A stretch of 64,000 nucleotides of DNA, taken from assembly GCA_910579685.1 (NCBI GenBank), contig CAJTVN010000011.1:53589-117588 (forward strand). Reading direction: 5' to 3'. This stretch comes from an uncultured Lachnospiraceae bacterium. Its GTDB lineage: Bacteria > Bacillota > Clostridia > Lachnospirales > Lachnospiraceae. The notes beneath the pieces were generated by a model. That model searched no databases. It was not told where the DNA came from and worked only from the letters and a program-made list of their open reading frames with translations. Shown piece by piece: positions 55,486 through 63,662 of this stretch (position 1 is the stretch's first letter; every line of letters begins with the position of its first letter). The position numbers and the translations under genes are program-made.

Positions 55486-56949
55486 CTATTCGTTCACAAC
55501 GCCGTTCAATGCGTCACAGAAGGAAAGATACCATTCTTCAAAAGACTCCCTGGACACATAGGGTGCCGCCGCCTCTTCCAGGCTTTTGCCCTGCTCCAGT
55601 GCGGCAATAACCGCAAGACGGTCTTCTGCGGCCTTGTCGGCAAGATGATACTCCAGAACCTTCCTGGCCGCCGAACCGTTCTCAAAGCTCTTATTCGTAT
55701 AGAGGGTCATTCCATCCATCTTTTCAAAAATGGTGGTCAGACAGTCATGGGTTTTGGGCGCTACCGTCAGCTGCTGCGATTCGATCACCTGATCCAGCTT
55801 TTCCACGCTGCCCGCCTCCTTGCGTACCGGCAGATAACCAGACACACAGCCAAACTCAAGATTGTTTTCCGCCTGGGTAAACCATTTTAAAAACTCCACC
55901 GCGGCGTATTCGTGCTTTTCATCCGATTTACTGACCACCATGCCTGCGCCCTGCTGTACGGCGCACGGCTTCCCGCCTTCAAACATGGGCGCCATCCTCA
56001 CGATATAATCAATAGGATAGCTTCCATCGTCCAGCTCTACCTGATCCGGAAAATACATGGCGGAGGAGGTGGAACCTGTATATGCCAGAATATCCCCTGT
56101 TTTTACATCATCCGAGCGGAAGGAGCCGTAAGCCCCAAAATAGCCCTTTACCATGGGAACATAATAGTTTTCCCATAAACGGTACAACTCCTGTTCAGGT
56201 ACATTTAAGGTCATTTTCCCGTTTTCCACATGAAATATTTCCACGCCCAGCTGCTGCATGCCGATGACAAAGTAGTTTGCCACGGCGTCCCTGCCATAAA
56301 AGGCCCTGCCATCCTGCATAATGTCCGGAGTAAGGCTGTCCGTCCACTCATAATACGCCTGAGCAGTGGAGGTGATTCCCTCAATGGTGGCGAGATCATC
56401 CAGACTGGCCCCGGTTGCAGCCGCAAATTTTTCCCAATCCGTCTTATTGATCATCATGATCTCCGTGGATTTGGCCGTGGGGAAAATCCGAAGCGAGCCG
56501 TCTGCCGCAATCCGCCCTTCCTCGATATAGGAGTCCACATACTGCCCCAGCTCCTCATCGCTCAGATAGCCGGACAGATCGGCCAGGGCGCCGGCCTGCT
56601 CCACTTCATAGGCGGTATCCGCATAGGACGAAAAGATGTCCGGCATGGCGTCAGCTCCCACCTTTCCCGCAATGGAATCCCGCACCGCAGTCTCCAGATC
56701 CGAAACCGAGCCCTGGGAAAAACCCTGCACGTAGATTCCCTTTTCCTGCCCAACCGTATCGTTGAATTCCTCCACCAGATCGTCAAAGGCCGCCTGCTGC
56801 GAGCCGTTATAATAATGCCAGACGGTCAGTGACACCGGGTCTTTGGGATCCAGCGGGCTTTTGCTGCCGCATCCCGGCAATCCCATCGCCACTGTCGCTG
56901 CAAAACACAAGATTCCCATATTTTTCCCAAATATCCTCGAAGCTTTCAT
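55486..56949 (-). CDS. Extracellular solute-binding lipoprotein (family 1, sugar-type)
   Basis: A 487-residue protein with an N-terminal signal peptide ending in lipobox LPGC (lipidated cysteine about residue 27). The mature part begins PVSLTVWHYYNGSQQAAFDD, typical of carbohydrate ABC-transporter binding proteins. No permease or ATPase gene is near; instead it shares a transcript with the hybrid kinase, so it probably presents a ligand to the kinase Cache domain. GGAGG precedes the ATG. It has its own consensus-like promoter. Confidence 0.9.
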   Translation of the reverse strand: MKASRIFGKNMGILCFAATVAMGLPGCGSKSPLDPKDPVSLTVWHYYNGSQQAAFDDLVEEFNDTVGQEKGIYVQGFSQGSVSDLETAVRDSIAGKVGADAMPDIFSSYADTAYEVEQAGALADLSGYLSDEELGQYVDSYIEEGRIAADGSLRIFPTAKSTEIMMINKTDWEKFAAATGASLDDLATIEGITSTAQAYYEWTDSLTPDIMQDGRAFYGRDAVANYFVIGMQQLGVEIFHVENGKMTLNVPEQELYRLWENYYVPMVKGYFGAYGSFRSDDVKTGDILAYTGSTSSAMYFPDQVELDDGSYPIDYIVRMAPMFEGGKPCAVQQGAGMVVSKSDEKHEYAAVEFLKWFTQAENNLEFGCVSGYLPVRKEAGSVEKLDQVIESQQLTVAPKTHDCLTTIFEKMDGMTLYTNKSFENGSAARKVLEYHLADKAAEDRLAVIAALEQGKSLEEAAAPYVSRESFEEWYLSFCDALNGVVNE

Positions 56950-57008
56950 CGATATACCTCCTTGGCTGTTTTAAGTAATGCCTTTGATGAGAACTGAATA
57001 TGGAATCA

Positions 57009-57037
57009 AGTATAGCATAAGTGGAAAGTTTTTACAA
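57009..57037 (-). promoter_or_regulatory. Promoter of the binding protein-hybrid kinase operon
   Basis: Leftward TTGTAA (57032-57037) and TATACT (57009-57014) with a 17-base spacer, about 60 bases before the ATG. Confidence 0.65.
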
Positions 57038-57073
57038 ACCGCAATATACTTTCCCGGAAAGCCCGCCACGCCC

Positions 57074-60000
57074 TTATCGATATCCGCACAGATACCCGCA
57101 GGCGTTCACTATGGTTTCCCTCCGTTTTCCCGCAATAAAGTAATAATCCAGCTGTTCCCCGCCCTCCGCACCAATCCAGGTCCCATAGGCCGGAAGATCA
57201 CAGCAGATCACTTGTTCCTTGGAAGCGGCAAGTATTCCGTATCCCTTATCCGAGAACATAAGGGGCATCTTTCCTGCGTCTGCGTGGGAGATATACCTGG
57301 CCGTCCCCCTGAGGCTTATATCCTGCTTCTCCGCTTCCCCGATACCATATACTTTCTCATCCTTTGCAAACTCAAGGAAAAGCCACTGTCTCTTCCTTCC
57401 GTCCGTTCCGGTCTCAATCTGCCTGCTCTCCTGCCTCCGCTCCGCAAGGAGAAGCCGCTTGTCCCTGGTCATGTAACGGATGGCACCGCTCCTTTTCTCC
57501 ACCTGCAGACACAGCTCGTCCGTTGTCAGCTCCACGATGCCGGATGCCTCCCGGTACATCCACATCGGATCCGTGCGCCGGATGCGTATTTCCGGGTGTG
57601 TCACGTCCGCAATCTGCCCGCTTCTTTCAAAGGTGATTCTCACAATGGCGCTCCCAAGGGGACAAAGACGCAGCGTGCCGTACCGGCTCTGCAGATAAAG
57701 CCCGTCCTTCTGCTTCATCACCCACCGTACAGACAGGTCTATCTTCCCATGCCCCGCAGGGCGCAGAATCCCCGTGGCGGGCATATCTCCGAATCCGGGA
57801 CGCTGCGCACCGCCCTTCCTCCGCTCTTCCGCCCTTTTCGATTCGGCTGACTTCATTTCCGACGCTTCCGCCGTCTTCGGTTCCGCTCTTCCCGGTTCCG
57901 CCGCCTTCGATCCGTTTCCTACTGTTAAGGTGCCGGCAGTGTTGGCACGAGCGCCGGAGAGATATCTGGCAAGAAACGGCTTTTTATCGTCCGGTGTGGC
58001 AGCCCTTCCGGCGGCAGCGCCGCTATCCGGCAGTGCTGCCGCAACAGGCCTTTTTCTGCCCGCCGATCCGCCGCTTCCCGGGGAGGAGACCCTTTTTTCC
58101 GACAGGACTCCGTCCGCTGACAGAGACTTTTCCGTTCCTGTGACAGTCCCCGCATTTTCTTTTCCCGCCGGCCCGGTACGCAGCGTCTTACCGTCTTTTC
58201 CGGCCTGCCTTCTCTCCGGCAGAGGGTCTGCGATCAGTCCCGTGAGATTTCCCAGGTAAAGAACCACAAGCTCGTGAAGAGCCCGGGTCGCCGCCACATA
58301 GAGAAGCTTGGCATGGCCGTCGTCAGACGGATATCCCTCCCTGGTGGGATTGAGAATCAGTACGGCATCGAACTCCAGACCCTTGGTATATTCCACCGGA
58401 AGTACCATGATCCCGGCTCCGAACACCGCCTTTTCCAGATCGCTCTCTCCCACGTCCACGTATTTGGAAAGCTCTTCCGAGACCTGAGCCGCCTCTCTCC
58501 TGTCCCTGCAGACGACCGCAATGGTATCAAGCCCCTTCCCCTGAAAGGAGCGGCAGACATCGGCCGCCTCCCGGATCAGCTCTTTTGGATCGGAAAGCTT
58601 CCTCACCCGAACCGGATTTCCGTGTCTTATAATCGGCTCCACCGGATAGCTGGAAAACTGCCCGTGATGAAGAATCCCGGTGGCAAAATCAGAGATCTCC
58701 ACCGTGTTGCGGTAGCTCTTTTTCAGGATCCCGAAGCTGTCCATGGGATCGGGCAGGAGCAATTCCCTCAGCTCCTCCCAGTCGTTCAGTCCAAAGCCGA
58801 AGTGAATATTCTGGGACACGTCCCCCATAATCGTATAGGTGCATCCGCCGATACAGAATTTCAGACAGCGGTACGCCATCATTCCAAAATCCTGCGCCTC
58901 GTCAATGACCACATGATGCGCCTCGCTGATCACCTCCTGCTCCTTCACCCTTTTGTAAAGATAGGCCAGGGCCGCAAGATCATAGACATCAAATTCAAGG
59001 TCCGGTATATCCACCGCCATTCCCTTTGCTGCCTGCCCGGCCAGGAATTCCCGGTAAAGATCAAAGATCGGCCGTTTCCATATCTTTTTCCCATACCGGC
59101 CCCGGTAAGCCTTTGTGATGGCCTTGCGCTCCGCCTCCGTATATCTTACGCCCTTCCCCAGGAACTCGTCCTTCACCTTTCCCATCAGACGCTCGTTGAG
59201 CATGTCGATCTTACTCTGAATGGAAACGGCGGGATTCTCCCTCAGATAACGCTCCACCGCCTCCCCTTCCAGAAGACATACAAGACGCCTTGGATCGCTC
59301 TTTCCCCCTGTCTCGTCAAACACTCCCGTCTTTCCATTCCGGAAGCCCTCCACAAACTGCTTCGGATCCAGAAAGACGCTCTTTGTGGAAATCATCTGCC
59401 TCTCCAGATCCACACAGTATTTCTCCAGATCCCGAAACCACTGGCTGCCTCCCTTGACCTTCCCCCTTTTCCCACTCTGATCCACACTCCTGATTCCGTA
59501 TTTCTTCTCGTCCCAATCCTCATAGAGAAGGCGCACGAAGAGCTGTTCCATTGTCATCTGCCGCACACCGTACACATCCAGATCCGGCAGAACCCCCGTG
59601 ATATAATTCAGCAAAATCCGGTTGCTTCCCACGATATAAAAATCATCCGGCCTGAACCGTTCCTCGTAATTGTAAAGGATATAAGAAATCCTGTGCATGG
59701 CCACCGTGGTCTTTCCGGAGCCCGCCACTCCCTGCACGATGGTGTTGTGATAGGGAGATTTGCGGATAATCTCATTCTGCTCCTTCTGAATCGTGGCTAC
59801 GATCTCGCCAAGCACCGCCTCCTTGTTTTTGGCGAGATATTTCGTGAGAAGCTCATCATTTGCGATCACCTCGCTGTCAAAATAGTCGAGAAGCCTTCCG
59901 CCCTCGATCTCGTAGGTGCGTTTTAGTCTCAGATCAATCCTTACCTGCACGCCGCCCGGCGCCTCGTAGCTGCATTTTCCAAGTCCGTTCTCATAATAAG

Positions 60001-60388
60001 CATTCGCCACGGGCGCGCGCCAGTCCACCACCATCCAGTGTGTGGTATCCTTAGAGATCCCGCCTTTGCCAATATAGAGGGATTCTTCCTTATTTAAGGT
60101 CTCGTCATGAAAAATGATCCTGCCAAAATACGGCTTATTCTGCGCCTTTTCGTTCCGCATGAGCGCCCTTTTCATATGCTCGTGCATGGTCACCGTATTG
60201 TTCAGGATGGTGAGCACTTCCACGTTATCATCATGATAATGGGCCAGCATCTCGTCGATATCTTCCTGCATCCTGGCAACCTCTCGCCCATAGTTCTCCA
60301 GGTTATCATTGACCACCGCAAGCGTCTTTCCAAGATAGCGCTCCTCCGCCTGCCTTGAAACTCCCCAGTCCTTCTTTTTCTTTTCCAC
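57074..60388 (-). CDS. HelD-like UvrD/Rep helicase fused to a GH31 N-terminal-type beta-sandwich domain
   Basis: A 1104-residue fusion. Residues 1-720 match HelD-type superfamily 1A ATPases: an N-terminal coiled coil (25-75), Walker A GVAGSGKTT (220-228), DEAQD (496-500), EYTKGLEFDAV and YVAATRALHELVV (about 697-709). HelD recycles stalled RNA polymerase in Firmicutes. Residues 725-870 are an Ala/Gly/Ser/Lys-rich linker. Residues 880-1104 resemble the mutarotase-like domain at the N-terminus of GH31 glycosidases (KVYGIGEAEKQDISLRGTA, MPLMFSDKGYGILAAS, LDYYFIAG) and stop where the catalytic barrel would begin. The GTG start follows GGGAGG. Confidence 0.85.
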   Translation of the reverse strand: MEKKKKDWGVSRQAEERYLGKTLAVVNDNLENYGREVARMQEDIDEMLAHYHDDNVEVLTILNNTVTMHEHMKRALMRNEKAQNKPYFGRIIFHDETLNKEESLYIGKGGISKDTTHWMVVDWRAPVANAYYENGLGKCSYEAPGGVQVRIDLRLKRTYEIEGGRLLDYFDSEVIANDELLTKYLAKNKEAVLGEIVATIQKEQNEIIRKSPYHNTIVQGVAGSGKTTVAMHRISYILYNYEERFRPDDFYIVGSNRILLNYITGVLPDLDVYGVRQMTMEQLFVRLLYEDWDEKKYGIRSVDQSGKRGKVKGGSQWFRDLEKYCVDLERQMISTKSVFLDPKQFVEGFRNGKTGVFDETGGKSDPRRLVCLLEGEAVERYLRENPAVSIQSKIDMLNERLMGKVKDEFLGKGVRYTEAERKAITKAYRGRYGKKIWKRPIFDLYREFLAGQAAKGMAVDIPDLEFDVYDLAALAYLYKRVKEQEVISEAHHVVIDEAQDFGMMAYRCLKFCIGGCTYTIMGDVSQNIHFGFGLNDWEELRELLLPDPMDSFGILKKSYRNTVEISDFATGILHHGQFSSYPVEPIIRHGNPVRVRKLSDPKELIREAADVCRSFQGKGLDTIAVVCRDRREAAQVSEELSKYVDVGESDLEKAVFGAGIMVLPVEYTKGLEFDAVLILNPTREGYPSDDGHAKLLYVAATRALHELVVLYLGNLTGLIADPLPERRQAGKDGKTLRTGPAGKENAGTVTGTEKSLSADGVLSEKRVSSPGSGGSAGRKRPVAAALPDSGAAAGRAATPDDKKPFLARYLSGARANTAGTLTVGNGSKAAEPGRAEPKTAEASEMKSAESKRAEERRKGGAQRPGFGDMPATGILRPAGHGKIDLSVRWVMKQKDGLYLQSRYGTLRLCPLGSAIVRITFERSGQIADVTHPEIRIRRTDPMWMYREASGIVELTTDELCLQVEKRSGAIRYMTRDKRLLLAERRQESRQIETGTDGRKRQWLFLEFAKDEKVYGIGEAEKQDISLRGTARYISHADAGKMPLMFSDKGYGILAASKEQVICCDLPAYGTWIGAEGGEQLDYYFIAGKRRETIVNACGYLCGYR

Positions 60389-60535
60389 ACCCCGAAACCT
60401 CCCTGCTCTGTCTGTATTGTGTATGTTACACTATTTTAATAAATTAACCGCAAAAATACTAGACTTTATTTTTGATGTATGCTAAACTGGATAATGAAGT
60501 GTAGATAAAAATAGTTGATACTATTATCCATACTT

Positions 60536-60610
60536 TTATTTGTTTTCCAGAATATCCATATCATCTGTCAATAGCTCTTTACATCGTTGAGTCCGGTTAC
60601 AACACTCCAT
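60536..60610 (-). CDS. Possible 24-residue peptide
   Basis: A short leftward frame begins MECCNRTQRC and ends DDMDILENK. AAAAGGGG lies about 12 bases upstream, farther than ideal. It lies between helD-like and XRE genes in otherwise non-coding sequence. No family recognised; the three cysteines are notable. Could be chance. Confidence 0.25.
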   Translation of the reverse strand: MECCNRTQRCKELLTDDMDILENK

Positions 60611-60642
60611 TGTTTTACATTTCCCCTTTTCACGAATATAAT

Positions 60643-60785
60643 TATAGTGAACGACAAAAATCTTTGTTTTTGGCGTTCGCCGCACCGATTTTTGCTGCGT
60701 GCAAACGCAGAATATACCTTGCAAAAATCGTGCGCATCCCCCGGAGGGGTATAGTGAAGGACAAATTATTTTGTCGTTCACTATA
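60643..60785. repeat. Structured repeat family A, copy 2
   Basis: A 143-base element with outer inverted ends TATAGTGAACGACAAAA and TTTTGTCGTTCACTATA, and a third copy of the end sequence inside (60750-60765). Inner hairpins are CGATTTTTGC/GCAAAAATCG with CTGCGT-GCAA-ACGCAG, and CCCC-GGA-GGGG. It lies upstream of the XRE gene, on the same strand as that gene, opposite to its relation with glgP in copy 1. Confidence 0.85.
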
Positions 60786-60863
60786 GTACAACCGATGGGA
60801 AACAAAAGCCGTCTTACAATGCGGCAAACCGCAAAACGCATGCAGAAACAGGAGGAAAGAAGA

Positions 60864-61652
60864 TTGAAGGAAAGCATTGGAGAAAACATATGTGAATACC
60901 GTCAGAACCGGAAAATGACACAGGAGGAATTTGCCTGCTGCCTGGGAGTAACCCCTCAGGCCGTAAGCCGCTGGGAGCGGGGCGGAGGTCTGCCGGATCT
61001 CTCCCTCCTGAAAGGAATCTGCCAGATCCTGCATATCAGCTCTGATACCCTGCTGGGAATCAGCGACACCAATATGACGGAGAATCACAACGCTCGGATG
61101 GAGCGGGAGATCCGCAGTAATCTGTTCTGCGAGCCTCTGGTGGTGGAATTTGGCAGCGCCCTCATCCCCAGCGTGGAGGCAGGCCTGAAAACAGACAGCG
61201 ACCCCAAAGGGAATGCGCCGGCATGCGACTACGTTAACCGGAAGAGAAAAGAGCTTGCTTCCAAACACGGCATCCTGATGCCGATACTCCGTCTTCGGGA
61301 CAATATTGATCTTGAGGACAACGCATACCGGATTCTCTCCTACGATCAGATCTTGTACGAGGGACACACTAAGCCGGACAGCGGGGAGCGGAACCTCACG
61401 GATGCCTACTTTGAAATGATCGACCGAACAGCCTTGGAATGCCTGGAGCACTATGCCGGAATTCTCAACAAACAACTCGTCAAGGTCATGATCGACAATC
61501 TGAAAGACGCCTGCCCCGGCGTGGTCGACGGCCTGGTTCCTGAGAAAATCAGCTATCTCAGGCTGATGGACCATCTGAGAGACAGGCTGGAACAGGGAAA
61601 ATCCATCCGGGATCTGATCCATATTCTGGAGGACATGGAAAGGGAGCTGTAA
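60864..61652 (+). CDS. XRE-family helix-turn-helix regulator
   Basis: About 262 residues. The N-terminal HTH_3 domain is IGENICEYRQNRKMTQEEFA followed by LGVTPQAVSRWERGGGLPDL. The C-terminal 190 residues are helical and unrecognised (DYVNRKRKELASKHGILMPI). The TTG at 60864 is chosen because AGGAGG lies eight bases upstream and the HTH begins directly; longer frames run into repeat A. The stop lies in the loop of a perfect 11-bp hairpin (GGAAAGGGAGC/GCTCCCTTTCC). Target unknown. Confidence 0.82.
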   Translation: MKESIGENICEYRQNRKMTQEEFACCLGVTPQAVSRWERGGGLPDLSLLKGICQILHISSDTLLGISDTNMTENHNARMEREIRSNLFCEPLVVEFGSALIPSVEAGLKTDSDPKGNAPACDYVNRKRKELASKHGILMPILRLRDNIDLEDNAYRILSYDQILYEGHTKPDSGERNLTDAYFEMIDRTALECLEHYAGILNKQLVKVMIDNLKDACPGVVDGLVPEKISYLRLMDHLRDRLEQGKSIRDLIHILEDMEREL

Positions 61653-61674
61653 GCTCCCTTTCCATGCCCTCCCG

Positions 61675-61928
61675 CTATTGCTGTTTGTCCTGTCCGCCGC
61701 AGGCAGCGTGAACCACGTCATATTGCCGCAGCTTCTCGAACTCCATTCCGGTATGTAAATCGCACACGTCAATATTTTCATTCAAGATACCGCATTTTTA
61801 CAGATCGTTCATGCATTTCGGCAAAACCTCTATTGCATCTGCGTCTATTGCGCCGTAGGGATAAACAGGGCTTTTACCAGATCCATATCCTTACCCGCCA
61901 TGCCCACAAAGCACTCTTTAATTTCCTG
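61675..61928 (-). pseudogene. Degraded peptidase S51 (dipeptidase E-like) gene
   Basis: Conceptual reading with one frameshift and an internal stop gives GMAGKDMDLVKALFIPTA, then AIDADAIEVLPKCMNDL, then NIDVCDLHTGMEFEKLRQYD and a corrupted CGG motif. These are the N-terminal blocks of S51 peptidases. A single lost base in ACGGCG(G)CAATA explains the frameshift. The nucleophile-containing C-terminal half is absent. Confidence 0.7.
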
Positions 61929-61929
61929 C

Positions 61930-62158
61930 ACTCGTTACATACATTTTCTTTTTCAGTCTGATTTCCAATCCGATATTTCAGAATCCTGTCTTTAAATACA
62001 ATATATTTTTCATTACCTGCCTTAAAATCACCAAACCAGTTATCACCCGTATCAGGATCAGAGCGCATGACCTTTGAAATCTGTTCCGGAAAATCTCTTC
62101 TGTCATTTGAGAAAAACAACGCTGTCCAATATTTCGGTTTTCCGCCGGTATTCCACAA
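61930..62158 (-). pseudogene. Unidentified gene fragment
   Basis: A protein-like frame (KYWTALFFSNDRRDFPEQIS, DNWFGDFKAGNEKYIVF, RILKYRIGNQ) runs leftward from near repeat C and collapses into the S51 remnant. No start with a ribosome binding site; the 5' end is probably cut off by the repeat. Family not recognised. Confidence 0.35.
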
Positions 62159-62175
62159 TTCAAGCTTATGAATAT

Positions 62176-62360
62176 GATGCCAGGGTCAAAAGGGCATGCA
62201 CAGATATGCTTGCATATCTGTGCATGACTTTGGGACCCGTAAAATATGAAAAAGCAGCCCGACAGGGCGGATTTTGAATGTTTTCAGGATTGTGAGAGCA
62301 CAAAGTGCGAAACAATCCGCAGGCATCAGGGGGCAAAATACCTTTTGACCCCAACATCAT
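62176..62360. repeat. Structured repeat C
   Basis: GGGTC...GACCC-type ends around a perfect 15-bp hairpin CATGCACAGATATGC-TT-GCATATCTGTGCATG, then a GGATTG...CAATCC arm and a terminal CCTTTTGACCCC that inversely matches the opening GGGTCAAAAGG. No coding potential credited. Confidence 0.65.
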
Positions 62361-62411
62361 GAATATTCAGGTAATCAATGATACCGTCATCCTCTATGCC
62401 TTCTTTAAAAT

Positions 62412-62625
62412 TAGGTAATTGCGAAACTTGTAAATTTACAGAATATTCATACAATATTTTCTGCGAAAAGCCTTATTCGCCATGAAATCAAGACCATAGA
62501 AGGCAGGAGAGCCGTTGCTCGACTGACTTATGCTTTACTGGGCTTGATAGAATGCTTGGCGAAACAGGATTTGAGGAGAAATATTGTATGAATATTTCAG
62601 CAACTTACTGTTTCGCAATTACCTA
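62412..62625. mobile_element. MITE with 16-bp terminal inverted repeats and 11-bp target duplication
   Basis: Ends TAGGTAATTGCGAAAC and GTTTCGCAATTACCTA are perfect inverted repeats. A second inverted pair inside (GAATATTCATACAATATTT and AAATATTGTATGAATATT) reinforces the ends. The insertion is flanked by TTCTTTAAAAT on both sides (62401-62411 and 62626-62636). The middle encodes a short frame (IEGRRAVARLTYALLGLIEC), perhaps a transposase scrap. Confidence 0.85.
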
Positions 62626-62636
62626 TTCTTTAAAAT

Positions 62637-62729
62637 TCTTGAAAGGAACACCGCCAGCTTGAACAGTTTTGTAATATAATCACCTCCTCCGCTGTCGAGC
62701 CCCATGATAATATCCGTTTCCTCATCTTT
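62637..62729 (-). pseudogene. Fragment of an OmpR-type response-regulator receiver domain
   Basis: Leftward frame KDEETDIIMGLDSGGGDYIT then KLFKLAVFLSRI corresponds to the alpha4-beta5-alpha5 part of a receiver domain, where intact proteins read GLDSGADDYITKPF. A TAA precedes it at the junction with repeat B copy 2, and the MITE follows. Only about 30 residues survive. Confidence 0.65.
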
Positions 62730-62740
62730 TTAAAATCAAA

Positions 62741-62893
62741 GACCCCGCTGCAAGCAACGGGGCATCAAGCTTGCAGCGCTGCAGAGCAGCGGGGTATGTG
62801 ACCCTTGCGGCATTCGCCATACAATAGAAAATAAATTTTCCATTGTCATGAATGTCTGCTTCGCAGCCGCTTGGCTCATTGATCGCAGGAATC
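62741..62893. repeat. Structured repeat family B, copy 2
   Basis: Aligns with 38003-38172 in the same orientation. The hairpin ACAATAGAAAAT/ATTTTCCATTGT replaces GC pairs of copy 1 with AT pairs on both arms, and CATGAATGT...CCGCTTGGCTC is shared. From here to 63127 I see no credible gene. Confidence 0.75.
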
Positions 62894-63127
62894 AGGGCAT
62901 CAGGCACTACCTTTGCCATGCGTTCCGTAACCGGTACTCCGGTTATTCGTGATACATTAAGAATCCGATATCTACATTTATATCCTCTTTTAGGGATCTC
63001 ATTCAAAAGGATGTGCAACTGATGACTTTTTATAAAAGATGCGCTAAATGTCAAGAAAAAGGCCCGGGGATGGCAGGAATCCAAAATTGTCAAAAAATCC
63101 CTGACGGTCAATCTTTCTATGTCAAAT

Positions 63128-63150
63128 GCGGATAACAGGACTTGAACCTG
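63128..63150 (-). tRNA. 3' fragment of a tRNA gene (acceptor plus T-arm), likely attachment-site remnant
   Basis: Leftward CAGGTTCAAGTCCTG forms a T-arm with the standard GGTTCAAGTCC, followed by TTATCCGC, a 3' acceptor strand. No D-arm or anticodon arm precedes it. Acceptor sequence is compatible with tRNA-Leu, which is a guess. Confidence 0.5.
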
Positions 63151-63316
63151 GCATTTTATACCTCAAAACATCTGTTAAATGCGCCCTTTTTAATTTGCGT
63201 GACAAATATTATGACAAATTATGCTCCGCTTTCACTATACATATGTATCAAAGAAATGAAGCCCATGCTTTCCAGCACGCTCTGTATACGTTTAGCATTG
63301 CTTAAGCTCTTATAGA

Positions 63317-63631
63317 CTACGGCCCGACCTGCTCCGGCTCAAATTGATCATACTTCTGCAGGCTGTGCTTTTTAATATAATTGATCAACGTCTCCGCATA
63401 AGATTGCGACGTCGCATATCCACACTGCTGCAGATGCTGACAGGCAAGAACACATTCTCTGCATCCGATCACCGGCCCGTATCTCAGCGTCCTGCCGCCG
63501 TCCGTGCTCCTGGTGGCAATGTACTCATTATGATCAAGGATGGACTGCTCCCAGCTGTCATATGCACGCCAGAGCTCGTTTTTGTCTACACGGTAGCTTC
63601 CGTCCGGCAGCTGCTCCGTGGCATCCTTCAC
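63317..63631 (-). pseudogene. C-terminal fragment of a glucosaminidase-domain protein
   Basis: LWRAYDSWEQSILDHNEYIA, YGPVIGCRECVLACQHLQQC and GYATSQSYAETLINYIKKH match the second half of the glucosaminidase (PF01832) domain of peptidoglycan hydrolases. The catalytic glutamate half is absent. A TAG lies just upstream of the GTG in frame, and there is no signal peptide or anchor. Confidence 0.65.
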
Positions 63632-63662
63632 ATCCTAAAATCCCGTATCAATTATACATAGG

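Noticed and set aside
58274..59926. 550-residue rightward frame opposite the helicase fusion
   Set aside because: Antisense shadow produced by codon bias of the HelD-like gene; no ribosome binding site or motif.
60642..61781. 379-residue leftward frame covering the XRE gene
   Set aside because: Opposite strand of a credible HTH regulator; its C-terminus is only translated repeat A.
62722..63111. 129-residue leftward frame across repeat B copy 2
   Set aside because: Second half is the repeat translated; the first half resembles no family. Better explained as repeat plus degraded sequence.
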